Source of the DNA: Nocardia nova | Lineage (GTDB): Bacteria > Actinomycetota > Actinomycetes > Mycobacteriales > Mycobacteriaceae | NCBI RefSeq assembly: GCF_002933465.1 | Contig: NZ_PSZE01000032.1 | Coordinates: 1 to 64,000, forward strand | Direction: 5' to 3' | DNA: 64,000 nt | Shown here: positions 17,790 to 25,269 of the stretch, piece by piece | Layout of the letters: every line of letters starts with the position of its first letter | How positions within the stretch are numbered: the stretch's first letter is position 1 | Notes under the pieces: generated by a model | Databases searched by the model: none | What the model was told of the DNA's origin: nothing | The model's input: only the letters and a program-made list of their open reading frames with translations | Made by a program: the position numbers and the translations under genes

Positions 17790-17841
17790 CCAGTTCCACT
17801 GATACTTCGCTTCCAATGAAACCGAAACGCAAGGGGCCAGA

Positions 17842-19401
17842 ATGCGTGACCATCATCGAATCGAACAAATTGCCATGCCGAGGAGGCTGAACGAGTCCAT
17901 CCGGCAGCGCTCGACCGCAGGTACAGCCAGCGCTGATCTGCACCGTGCCCTCGATCTCGGAATTTTGTTCAAAGGGCAGCCTGATGTTTTCGAAAGGCGA
18001 ATGCCGGTCGACGAGATTCGGGATCGTCTGGTCACCGAGTTGCCGGCGGAGGGACTGACCGTCGAAGCGGCCTTGGAGCATTTTATTGCCGAGATTCTGC
18101 CGCTGTGTAAGAACGAGGCGAGTCCTCGGTTCCTCGGTTTCGGCGACACCGGCGATGATCCGGGAGCGTTGGTCGGTGGCGTCCTTACGATGTTGACGCA
18201 GCAGAACATGATCAATCAGAGCTTCGATTCACCGAGCGCTACCTTCATCGAGATTGCGGTACTGCGGTGGTTGAGGGAGTTGATCGGGTACCGCAATCTC
18301 GCCGTCGCCGATGTGTCGTCGGTGTGGGACGTCGGTGGCGTGGTCACGTACGGCGGAACGACGAGCAATGCCGTCGCGATGTTGTTGGCACGTGAAGCGA
18401 AAGCACCGGGAACGATGCAGCACGGTGTGACTGAGGTCGACAAGTTCGGTGTTGTCGTGCCCCGTGGTATCGGTCATTACAGCGTGAAGAGTGCGTTGGC
18501 CTGGATCGGTGTGGGAGCGCGTGTGATCGAGGCGAAGACTCGCGGGTTTCGCTATGACCTGGACGATTTGGTGCGGTTGTTGGCTGAGCACCGGGGCCGG
18601 GTGATGGCTGTGGTCGCATATGCCGGCGACAGCCGTACGCAGACTGTCGACCATTTGCGCGAAGTGCACGATGTGGTCCGCGCTGCCGATCCGGCGATCT
18701 GGCTGCATGCCGATGCATGCTGGGGGCTGGTTGCCACATTCAGCGACGTGTTGCGTCACCTGGTAGCGGGCATCGAGTTGTTCGACAGCGTGACGGTCGA
18801 CCCGCACAAGGTGATGGCGGTGCCATATGGATTGAGCGCGTTACTGGTTCGGAGACCCGACAGTTTGCGCATGGTCGCGAGTCATTCTGATCTGATCATG
18901 CAGGAGGACTTTGCATTCGGGCAGGTTACGCCGTTCATCGGCACGAAAGGCTGGTCGTCTTTGAAGCTGTGGATGATGATGGTGACCAACGGGCGAACCA
19001 AGCTCGCCGAAATCGCCGAACGGCGAATCACCCTCGCTCGTCGGTTTTCAGACTTGGTGGATGAGCGGCCCGGGTTGCGGCGCCTTCATGAACCCGAGCT
19101 TGCGGCAGTCGCGTTCATTTGTCTTCCGTCCGGCCTTTCCGCCAATGGATGTCTCACCGCCGCGGACCTGGAAGAAATCAACGTGCTGAACCGCCGTGTC
19201 CATCAACGAATGCTCGAGGACGGCCGTTGGTATCTTCACCACTTCACTTTGCCCGATGACAACGGTGTGCTTCGCCGCGGAGAGATCGTGCATGCGTTGC
19301 GGTTCATGGCGAACAATCCGCGGCTGACCGACAGCCACATGACCCAGGTCTTGGACTACGTGGCAGAGCTCTGCCGGCTGGTGGATGCGTGCGATGAGTG
19401 A
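17842..19401 (+). CDS. PLP-dependent group II amino-acid decarboxylase
   Basis: Codes for 519 residues; AAGGGG lies five bases before ATG 17842. Fold-type I features are clear: GGTTSNAVAM (171-180), cofactor-stacking His H212 in GHYSVKS, the LHADACWG segment with D291 binding the pyridine nitrogen, and the Schiff-base lysine K323 in VDPHK. The N-terminal segment with FLGFGDTGDDPGALVG matches the substrate-entry region of DOPA/tyrosine/glutamate-type decarboxylases. The substrate is not assignable by eye; an aromatic or basic amino acid is likely. It carries a rare TTA leucine codon (18841, residue 334). It sits in the cassette with a methyltransferase, a nucleotidyltransferase and an ArgRS, suggesting formation of a modified amine. 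Confidence 0.85.
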   Translation: MRDHHRIEQIAMPRRLNESIRQRSTAGTASADLHRALDLGILFKGQPDVFERRMPVDEIRDRLVTELPAEGLTVEAALEHFIAEILPLCKNEASPRFLGFGDTGDDPGALVGGVLTMLTQQNMINQSFDSPSATFIEIAVLRWLRELIGYRNLAVADVSSVWDVGGVVTYGGTTSNAVAMLLAREAKAPGTMQHGVTEVDKFGVVVPRGIGHYSVKSALAWIGVGARVIEAKTRGFRYDLDDLVRLLAEHRGRVMAVVAYAGDSRTQTVDHLREVHDVVRAADPAIWLHADACWGLVATFSDVLRHLVAGIELFDSVTVDPHKVMAVPYGLSALLVRRPDSLRMVASHSDLIMQEDFAFGQVTPFIGTKGWSSLKLWMMMVTNGRTKLAEIAERRITLARRFSDLVDERPGLRRLHEPELAAVAFICLPSGLSANGCLTAADLEEINVLNRRVHQRMLEDGRWYLHHFTLPDDNGVLRRGEIVHALRFMANNPRLTDSHMTQVLDYVAELCRLVDACDE

Positions 19402-20311
19402 GCTTGGTCAGTTCCGGGCCGTGTACGAGTCCGCCGGTGTGTACGACCAGCTGTTGGTGCCGCACTACTTCGACGGCCGAGATGACGTGGCGCTGGTCGC
19501 GGACCTGCTCGAGCACATGATCGGTATGTCCGGCCAGACGTTGTCTATTGTTGAATTCGGTTGTGGTACAGGACGAATGACCTCGGCATTGGAGCCATAT
19601 GCCTCTCGATTGCTGGCTTGTGATTACAGCGCGGCCATGATCGATGCCGTGGTCGACAATGTCCCGGCAGTCGAAACGGTCCGGGCGGATACTCGTGACG
19701 CGGTGGCAAAGTTGTTGCGCGAAGGTCAAGGCGGCCGTTTCGATGTCGTCGCGGCGTTCTGGTCGTTGAGCTATCCGATAGGGGAGTTCTTCGAGCAAAT
19801 GTCCGCACGCGCGATTATTCCGCGCGAGGACGTCGACCTGGCTCGGGAGCGAGCCATGCAGTTCGTCGGAGACATGGTGAAACTGCTTGCACCGCAGGGG
19901 CATTTCGTAGCCCTGCACTTCGATGCCGAGACGCCCGAACAACGGCTTGTCACCCGACTGTGGGAACGAGTCTGCCCATTTCCTGAGGGCGGGCGCAGCT
20001 ACACGCTGAACCTCCTGCTCGACGGGCTACGTGCCTCCGAAGACCACGGGTATGGCGTTGTGTCGCACACGCGCTGTGGTGGGTCAGCCTTGGCGCCCAA
20101 CCGGGAAGCGGCATTGCGATGGTTCTTGGCGGTGCACCTCAAGAGCTATCCACCACTCGTCCAGGACCCGCAAGTTCATGCGGAGATAGAGGAGTTTATC
20201 GACCATTACGCTCTGCCAGACGGGTCGGTCGCCCTGCCCAGTGGGGCTCACGTCGTCCATTTCCGGCGCAGCAGCCACCCCGTCTGTCACATCCCTCGGC
20301 GGCAGCCATGA
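19394..20311 (+). CDS. Class I SAM-dependent methyltransferase
   Basis: Codes for 305 residues from ATG 19394, which overlaps the decarboxylase stop; ATG 19385 is an alternative. SAM-binding motif I is VEFGCGTGR (53-61), followed by an acidic LLACDYSAAMID strand end and motif IV VVAAFWSLSYP. After the Rossmann core there is a ~120-residue C-terminal extension. The type (N-, O- or C-) and substrate cannot be read from sequence. Overlap with genes on both sides indicates one transcript and matched expression. Confidence 0.85.
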   Translation: MSELGQFRAVYESAGVYDQLLVPHYFDGRDDVALVADLLEHMIGMSGQTLSIVEFGCGTGRMTSALEPYASRLLACDYSAAMIDAVVDNVPAVETVRADTRDAVAKLLREGQGGRFDVVAAFWSLSYPIGEFFEQMSARAIIPREDVDLARERAMQFVGDMVKLLAPQGHFVALHFDAETPEQRLVTRLWERVCPFPEGGRSYTLNLLLDGLRASEDHGYGVVSHTRCGGSALAPNREAALRWFLAVHLKSYPPLVQDPQVHAEIEEFIDHYALPDGSVALPSGAHVVHFRRSSHPVCHIPRRQP

Positions 20312-21015
20312 GCATTCTCGCCGCAGTGGAACAAGCCTGCCGCATACGGGGTGACTACGTCGGTCGCCAGGGATATGGGCTGGTCTACGGCTCGCATGCC
20401 GCCGGGACCGGCACGCCGACATCGGATCTGGATCTCGTCCTGATCGGTCCTGAACAACTTCCCGCGACGCGAATGGGCCAGCTCATAGCCGAGGTCTGCG
20501 CACTTCATCATCGATTCGGGCTCACCTTGGATACCGAAGTCGCCTACGAGACGAAGTTGTTCGCCACTTTCGATGACGTCCACAACGCCGTCGCGCTGCG
20601 GTGCTTCGACCGCGACGACGGAACCATCCGAGCGGTCCCAGTCGTGGCCGAGCCTGAATTCCTGAACTCCCATCGGTTTGGAGCGCGCCTACTGCTCAAC
20701 GCTCTCACCAGTCCACATATCTTTCTCGGCGGCAACACCACTCGATATCGCGTTCACCAGCAGGAAGCAGAGGCAGCGTTGGCGCGGCTCGCGTTGGCAT
20801 TGGTGCCGGACACGGTCGTGAGCATGGCTGACATCAGCCGCGCCGTTGTCTGTTGTGCGAGCGCGGCTGGTAAGGATTTCCTCGGGTACGACGATGGAGC
20901 GCACCTGCGGTCGACACTTGCACGTGGGTTGGGCGAACTCATGGCCGAAGGATTCATCAGCGACATCGACGGCACACACATCCGCAAACCGACGGATCGA
21001 CCGCAAGAGATCTGA
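20308..21015 (+). CDS. Minimal nucleotidyltransferase (pol-beta fold)
   Basis: Codes for 235 residues, with an ATGA overlap with the methyltransferase. Residues 27-45 read YGSHAAGTGTPTSDLDLVL, the classic GS-x10-D-x-D active site (G28, S29, D40, D42) of nucleotidyltransferases that use NTP and Mg2+. The C-terminal ~130 residues are helical with a winged-helix look. Family members adenylylate small molecules such as aminoglycosides, proteins or tRNA. In this cassette a role in activating or protecting the product is plausible; a toxin-type role is also possible given the nearby defence genes. Confidence 0.75.
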   Translation: MSILAAVEQACRIRGDYVGRQGYGLVYGSHAAGTGTPTSDLDLVLIGPEQLPATRMGQLIAEVCALHHRFGLTLDTEVAYETKLFATFDDVHNAVALRCFDRDDGTIRAVPVVAEPEFLNSHRFGARLLLNALTSPHIFLGGNTTRYRVHQQEAEAALARLALALVPDTVVSMADISRAVVCCASAAGKDFLGYDDGAHLRSTLARGLGELMAEGFISDIDGTHIRKPTDRPQEI

Positions 21016-21016
21016 G

Positions 21017-21055
21017 ATGCCAACAGGCCTGCTCCTTGCCGGCCTGGGATACTGA
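21017..21055 (+). CDS. Possible 12-residue peptide upstream of argS
   Basis: An ATG two bases after the nucleotidyltransferase stop opens a 12-codon frame encoding MPTGLLLAGLGY, ending 31 bp before the argS start. Only a weak AAGAGA lies upstream. A 6-bp inverted repeat (caggcc/ggcctg) lies inside it. It could be a leader peptide, a substrate peptide or chance. Confidence 0.2.
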   Translation: MPTGLLLAGLGY

Positions 21056-21071
21056 CTCATCCCTACTATTC

Positions 21072-21077
21072 AGGAGG
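21072..21077 (+). promoter_or_regulatory. Strong ribosome-binding site for accessory argS
   Basis: AGGAGG nine bases before GTG 21087 decides the start of the ArgRS gene and rejects the longer in-frame ATG at 21036. Confidence 0.75.
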
Positions 21078-21086
21078 ATTTTTCCC

Positions 21087-22853
21087 GTGGCCCAAACCGG
21101 GGTTCTGCCGTTGATCGACCTTGTCGCTGATGCCGTGTCTCGTGCGGTCAGCGTGGTCCGACCCGATGCGGCAGGCGCAGACCCGGTAGTCCGACGATCC
21201 GCACACGCCGATTTCCAATCCAATGTCGCTTTGCCTCTGGCCAAGCGGTTGAAGACCAAGCCGGCCGAACTGGCGAAAGAACTCGCCGAGAACCTGGAAA
21301 CTGCTGGAGCACCAGTTGTTTCAGTGGAGTCGTCCGGGCCGGGTTTTCTGAATATCGGGGTTTCGGACACGGCGGTGTGGCAGCAGGTCACGGCACGACT
21401 GGACGATGAACGCCTCGGAGTGGCGGCGTCGGAGGAAGGTCGTCGGACGGTGATCGATTACTCGGCGCCCAATATCGCTAAGGAGATGCACGTCGGGCAT
21501 CTGCGGACGACGATCATCGGTGACAGCCTCGCTCGCGTGCTGGAGTTCCTGGGGGCAGAGGTGGTTCGTCAGAATCACTTGGGCGACTGGGGAACCCAGT
21601 TCGGGATGCTAATCCAATACTTGGACGAGCACCCGGATGCGCGCTGGCGCCACGAGGACCTCGCTGAGCGGGACGGTTCGTCGGTGTCCGCGTTGGACGC
21701 GTTGTACAAGGCGGCGCGTAAGGAGTTCGATGCCGACTCGGCGTTCGCGGACAGGTCGCGGGCGCGCGTGGTGGCGCTGCAGGCCGGTGATCCGGCGACG
21801 CTGGCTCGGTGGCGCGAGATCGTCTCGGAATCGGAACAAGCTTTCGCCGATATTTACCGTCGACTCGGGGTGCTGCTGACTGCCGAGGATTCGGTGGGAG
21901 AGTCGTTCTACAACTCAATGCTGGTGGACATCATCGACGAGCTGGTCGGCAAGGGAATCGCGGTCGAAAGCAATGGCGCGCTGGTCGTTTTCTCCAAAGA
22001 AGTGAACGGTCCCGACGGCCGGCCCGTGCCATTGATGGTGCGCAAAAGTGACGGTGGATACGGTTACGACACAACCGATCTCGCTACGATCCGCTACCGG
22101 ATCAACGAGTTGGGGGCGCAACGGCTGCTGTACGTGACCGACTCACGGCAGGCCCTGCACTTCCAGCTGATCTTCGAAACCGCCAGACGCGCAGGCTGGC
22201 TCACCGACAAAGTCGACGCCGAGCACATCGCCTACGGCACGGTCCTCGGCCCCGACGGCAGGCCGTTCAAGACCCGCACCGGTGGAACCGTGCGATTGAT
22301 GGACCTACTCGACGACGCTTTCACGAAGGCCCGTGAAGTTGTCGCTGACAAAGACCCCGACCTGGACCCGGCAGAGCTGGACAAGATCGCTGAACAGGCC
22401 GGGATCGGTGCGGTGAAGTATGCCGACCTGTCGACTTCGCGGATCAAGGACTACACCTTCGACCTCGACCGCATGATCGCGTTCAACGGAAACACCTCCG
22501 TATATCTGCAATACGCGCACACGCGGATCCGTTCGATCCTCCGCAAGGCAGGCGAACCTGCACCGGTTGTCGATGTCGACCTGGTCTTGGAACCGGCCGA
22601 ACGCGCACTCGCCCTGGAACTCGACGCCTACAGCTCGACCGTCCGCGAGGTCGCCGAAACACTCGAGCCACACCGGTTGTGCGGATATCTGTACGAGCTG
22701 GCGCGCGACTTCACCACCTTCTACGACAACTGCCCGGTCCTGAGCGCGGACGAACCTGTCCGCAGAAACCGCCTGGCGTTGTGCCGGCTCACTGCCGCAA
22801 CGCTCGCTCATGGGCTCGGATTGTTGGGAATTGCTGCTCCTGAACGGATGTAG
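21087..22853 (+). CDS. argS: Accessory arginyl-tRNA synthetase
   Basis: Codes for 588 residues from GTG 21087. The N-terminal Add-1 domain (1-110) precedes the class I signature HVGH (135-138) within YSAPNIAKEMHVGHLR. The usual ArgRS replacement for KMSKS is present as FKTRTGGTVRL, and the C-terminal anticodon domain ends in APERM, as in active enzymes. It therefore looks like a full, functional ArgRS charging tRNA-Arg. The chromosomal argS of this group normally sits beside lysA/thrA-type genes, so this is probably an extra copy carried by the cassette. Extra synthetases in such settings supply aminoacyl-tRNA for tRNA-dependent biosynthesis, or give resistance to an ArgRS inhibitor. Which applies here is unknown. 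Confidence 0.9.
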   Translation: MAQTGVLPLIDLVADAVSRAVSVVRPDAAGADPVVRRSAHADFQSNVALPLAKRLKTKPAELAKELAENLETAGAPVVSVESSGPGFLNIGVSDTAVWQQVTARLDDERLGVAASEEGRRTVIDYSAPNIAKEMHVGHLRTTIIGDSLARVLEFLGAEVVRQNHLGDWGTQFGMLIQYLDEHPDARWRHEDLAERDGSSVSALDALYKAARKEFDADSAFADRSRARVVALQAGDPATLARWREIVSESEQAFADIYRRLGVLLTAEDSVGESFYNSMLVDIIDELVGKGIAVESNGALVVFSKEVNGPDGRPVPLMVRKSDGGYGYDTTDLATIRYRINELGAQRLLYVTDSRQALHFQLIFETARRAGWLTDKVDAEHIAYGTVLGPDGRPFKTRTGGTVRLMDLLDDAFTKAREVVADKDPDLDPAELDKIAEQAGIGAVKYADLSTSRIKDYTFDLDRMIAFNGNTSVYLQYAHTRIRSILRKAGEPAPVVDVDLVLEPAERALALELDAYSSTVREVAETLEPHRLCGYLYELARDFTTFYDNCPVLSADEPVRRNRLALCRLTAATLAHGLGLLGIAAPERM

Positions 22854-22921
22854 ACAGCGGATCGACGCGAGCGGCTGCTGGAGTGGAGACTCACCCTTTG
22901 CCCCATCGGCCGTTGCTTCTG

Positions 22922-23134
22922 TCAATCCCCTCGAAGTGTGGCGGCTTCTGAAGCAGCCTCGTCTCGTGACAAGGTTGCTGCTGAGGCCGCACGGACGGCG
23001 GCCATGTGGGTTTCGTAGTCGATCGGTGACATCCATCCGCACAGGCTGTGCCGGGGCGGGTAGTAGAACCCTCCGATCCAGGTGACGATCCGCAGGGCGG
23101 CCTGGGCATGGATGCGGAATGGGTGCCGATGCAC
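22922..23134 (-). pseudogene. IS3-family transposase 3' remnant
   Basis: The minus-strand frame reads a segment with TWIGGFYYPPRHSLCGWMSPIDYE, the degenerate C-terminus of the IS3-family OrfB integrase, whose usual form is a W-I-E-G-F-Y-N-R-R-x-H-S-x-L-G run followed by S-P-x-x-Y-E. No DDE core, OrfA or terminal inverted repeats remain. The 394-bp gap between argS and the restriction operon is otherwise empty. It marks past insertion-sequence activity at the right edge of the cassette. Confidence 0.75.
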
Positions 23135-23164
23135 GAACTGGCGTCATCCGCTGCCGGTGATCAC

Positions 23165-23180
23165 CGTGAATGTTGTCAAG
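23165..23180 (+). repeat. 16-bp direct repeat, right copy
   Basis: Exact copy of 14305-14320 in the same orientation, lying just after the IS3 remnant and 68 bp before the first gene of the restriction operon. Confidence 0.7.
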
Positions 23181-23247
23181 AAAATTTGGCCCTCTTGATT
23201 TTCACACCGCCATGCGCCAGGATCGTGATGTACACGAGAGGGGTCAC

Positions 23248-25269
23248 ATGTCGAACCTGGTTCCGCCCGTGACCGCCACGGAAATCTCCAAGCTGGTCGG
23301 CGTGACACGTGCGACCGTGAGTAATTGGCGTAAGCGGCACGAGGACTTCCCGAAGCCGGTGGGCGGCACCGAGTTTCGGCCCGTATTCGATTGGAACGCG
23401 GTGCGGGCATGGTTGGCCGACCGTGGTCAAGACATCTCTGACGCGCCGATTCTGTCATTGCAGACATTGTTGCGGTCGTCGTTGTCCAGCGACGAAGCGC
23501 GAATTCTGCTTGCCGGCCTGAAGCGGTCCGAATCCGGGTGGGTGTCGGCGGAACCGGCAACGGATGCTGTGGCAAACGTCCTGAAAACATTGACGCATGC
23601 CGCCGAGGTCGAGGGGCCGCGTTCGGCGCTGCAGGCGTTGGCCGACCACGCGCACGGGGGTGAGCAGAACGTCGGCCTCTACCGGACTCCAGAGCCGGTC
23701 GCCACACTCATGGCCGACCTGCTGCAGCCGCTCGGAGCCGGGGTGGCGCGGGTGCTGGACCCTGCGTGCGGTGGTGGTTCGCTGCTCGTTGCCGCCGCGG
23801 CGCGCGGAGCCACCGAGCTCTACGGTCAGGATATTTCGGAAACCCAAGCGGCGCTGGCCCGTCTGGTGGTGCGGGCCGAAACCGACATAGAGGCGAACAT
23901 CGCCACGGGCGACAGTGTGCATGACGATGCGTTCTCCGGCATGGAAGTGGACGTGGTACTGAGCAGTCCGCCCAGCCTTCGGGATTGGGCCGCGGATCGG
24001 GTGCATATCGATGATCCGCGGTGGGTGTTCGGCGCACCGGGGCGGATGGATTCGGACCTGGCCTGGGTCCAGCACGCTCTCGCGCACCTTCGTCCCGGTG
24101 GACGTGCTGTTCTCCTCCTTCCAGCATCCATCGCGGCGAGGGCCTCCGGCAGGCGCATTCGCAGTTCGCTGCTGCGCGCGGGAGCGATTCGCGCAGTGAT
24201 CAACCTGCCACCGCGACTGCCGCAGCTCCTGTGGACACGACTGAATCTGCAGATCTGGGTCCTGGAGAAACCGGACCCCGACGCAGCGGTGCCCGACAGC
24301 GTGCTGCTGGTCGATACGGCTGCGGGCAAGGCCGCGCAGATCGGTGCCGGCGATGCTGTCGATTGGCCGCCGGTCGCCGAGACGGTGCGGCGCGTGTGGT
24401 CGGCCTTCGTCGAGGGGCGTTCAGCGGATGCCGAAGAGCCCAATATGTCGACGGTCGTCAGGGTTGTCGACCTGCTCGATGAGGAGGTCGACCTCACGCC
24501 CGGACCGCGGGTGAAGTTGGCGATCGACCCCGGAATCGTTGCCGGCGAGGTCGATACGGCCGTCGCGCGCCTCAGCGCGGCTGTGTCAGAACTGGCGCAC
24601 GCGTCCGGCGTTGCCGGTCAGGTCGCGCCGGTCTCGGGTATCACATGGCGCACTGCCACCCTTTCCGATCTGGCTTCGGGTGGTGCCGTACGCATCGTGC
24701 GTGCTCAGCCACCGAGGTCGACGGCGTCCGACGACGCCGATCTCCGGTTGGCCGTCACCGGGCGCGACATCGCCCTCGGTAGTCCGGCGTCCGGCAGGGT
24801 GAAGGTGGAATCCGGCAGCCCAGCGGTCGAAGTCGAGGTCGGTGACGTTCTGGTGCCGACCGTGCGCGCTCTCCGTGGCGAGGCCTTCCGGATCGCGGGC
24901 CCCGAAGAGGCGGGGATCGCACTCGGCGCGAACGTCCAGCTCGTGCGCCCGGACCCGCAACGCCTGGACCCGTGGTTCGTCGCCGGATTCATCGGCGGCA
25001 TCGACGACGTTGCCGCCGGTGGTACGACCGCGATTCACTCCGCCCTGCACCGAACGCGAATACCGTTGCTGCCGTTGGCGCAGCAACAGCGTTATGGCGA
25101 AGCGTTCCGCCGCGTGCACCAGCTGCGGGCGGCTTTGGCGCAGGCCGGTGCGGCGGTAGATCAGGTTGCCGAGGTGGTGAACAACGGTCTCGTCGCCGGT
25201 GCGCTCGAACCGACCGCGAGCAGCGAGACAAACGAAGACATCAGTCATCCTCGAGGAGGCAGTGAGTGA
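23248..25269 (+). CDS. HTH-N6-methylase-specificity fusion, degenerate active site
   Basis: Codes for 673 residues; GAGAGGGG precedes ATG 23248. Residues 8-60 are a MerR/XRE-like helix-turn-helix (TATEISKLVGVTRATVSNWR). Residues ~135-400 are an N6-adenine methylase fold with motif X YRTP (145-148) and SAM motif I DPACGGG (171-177), but motif IV is SSPPS (239-243) instead of NPP(F/Y), so methyl transfer is doubtful. Residues ~480-660 look like one specificity half, with a VGDVLVPTVR strand and a final coiled coil. It overlaps hsdM (GTGA) and heads the type I operon. It could be a DNA-binding regulator, an alternative specificity subunit or a modulator of the true methylase. Confidence 0.7.
   Translation: MSNLVPPVTATEISKLVGVTRATVSNWRKRHEDFPKPVGGTEFRPVFDWNAVRAWLADRGQDISDAPILSLQTLLRSSLSSDEARILLAGLKRSESGWVSAEPATDAVANVLKTLTHAAEVEGPRSALQALADHAHGGEQNVGLYRTPEPVATLMADLLQPLGAGVARVLDPACGGGSLLVAAAARGATELYGQDISETQAALARLVVRAETDIEANIATGDSVHDDAFSGMEVDVVLSSPPSLRDWAADRVHIDDPRWVFGAPGRMDSDLAWVQHALAHLRPGGRAVLLLPASIAARASGRRIRSSLLRAGAIRAVINLPPRLPQLLWTRLNLQIWVLEKPDPDAAVPDSVLLVDTAAGKAAQIGAGDAVDWPPVAETVRRVWSAFVEGRSADAEEPNMSTVVRVVDLLDEEVDLTPGPRVKLAIDPGIVAGEVDTAVARLSAAVSELAHASGVAGQVAPVSGITWRTATLSDLASGGAVRIVRAQPPRSTASDDADLRLAVTGRDIALGSPASGRVKVESGSPAVEVEVGDVLVPTVRALRGEAFRIAGPEEAGIALGANVQLVRPDPQRLDPWFVAGFIGGIDDVAAGGTTAIHSALHRTRIPLLPLAQQQRYGEAFRRVHQLRAALAQAGAAVDQVAEVVNNGLVAGALEPTASSETNEDISHPRGGSE

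Noticed and set aside
14305..23180. 16-bp repeats as IS3 target-site duplication
   Set aside because: IS3 elements make 3-5 bp duplications, and only a transposase fragment remains; another mechanism is needed.
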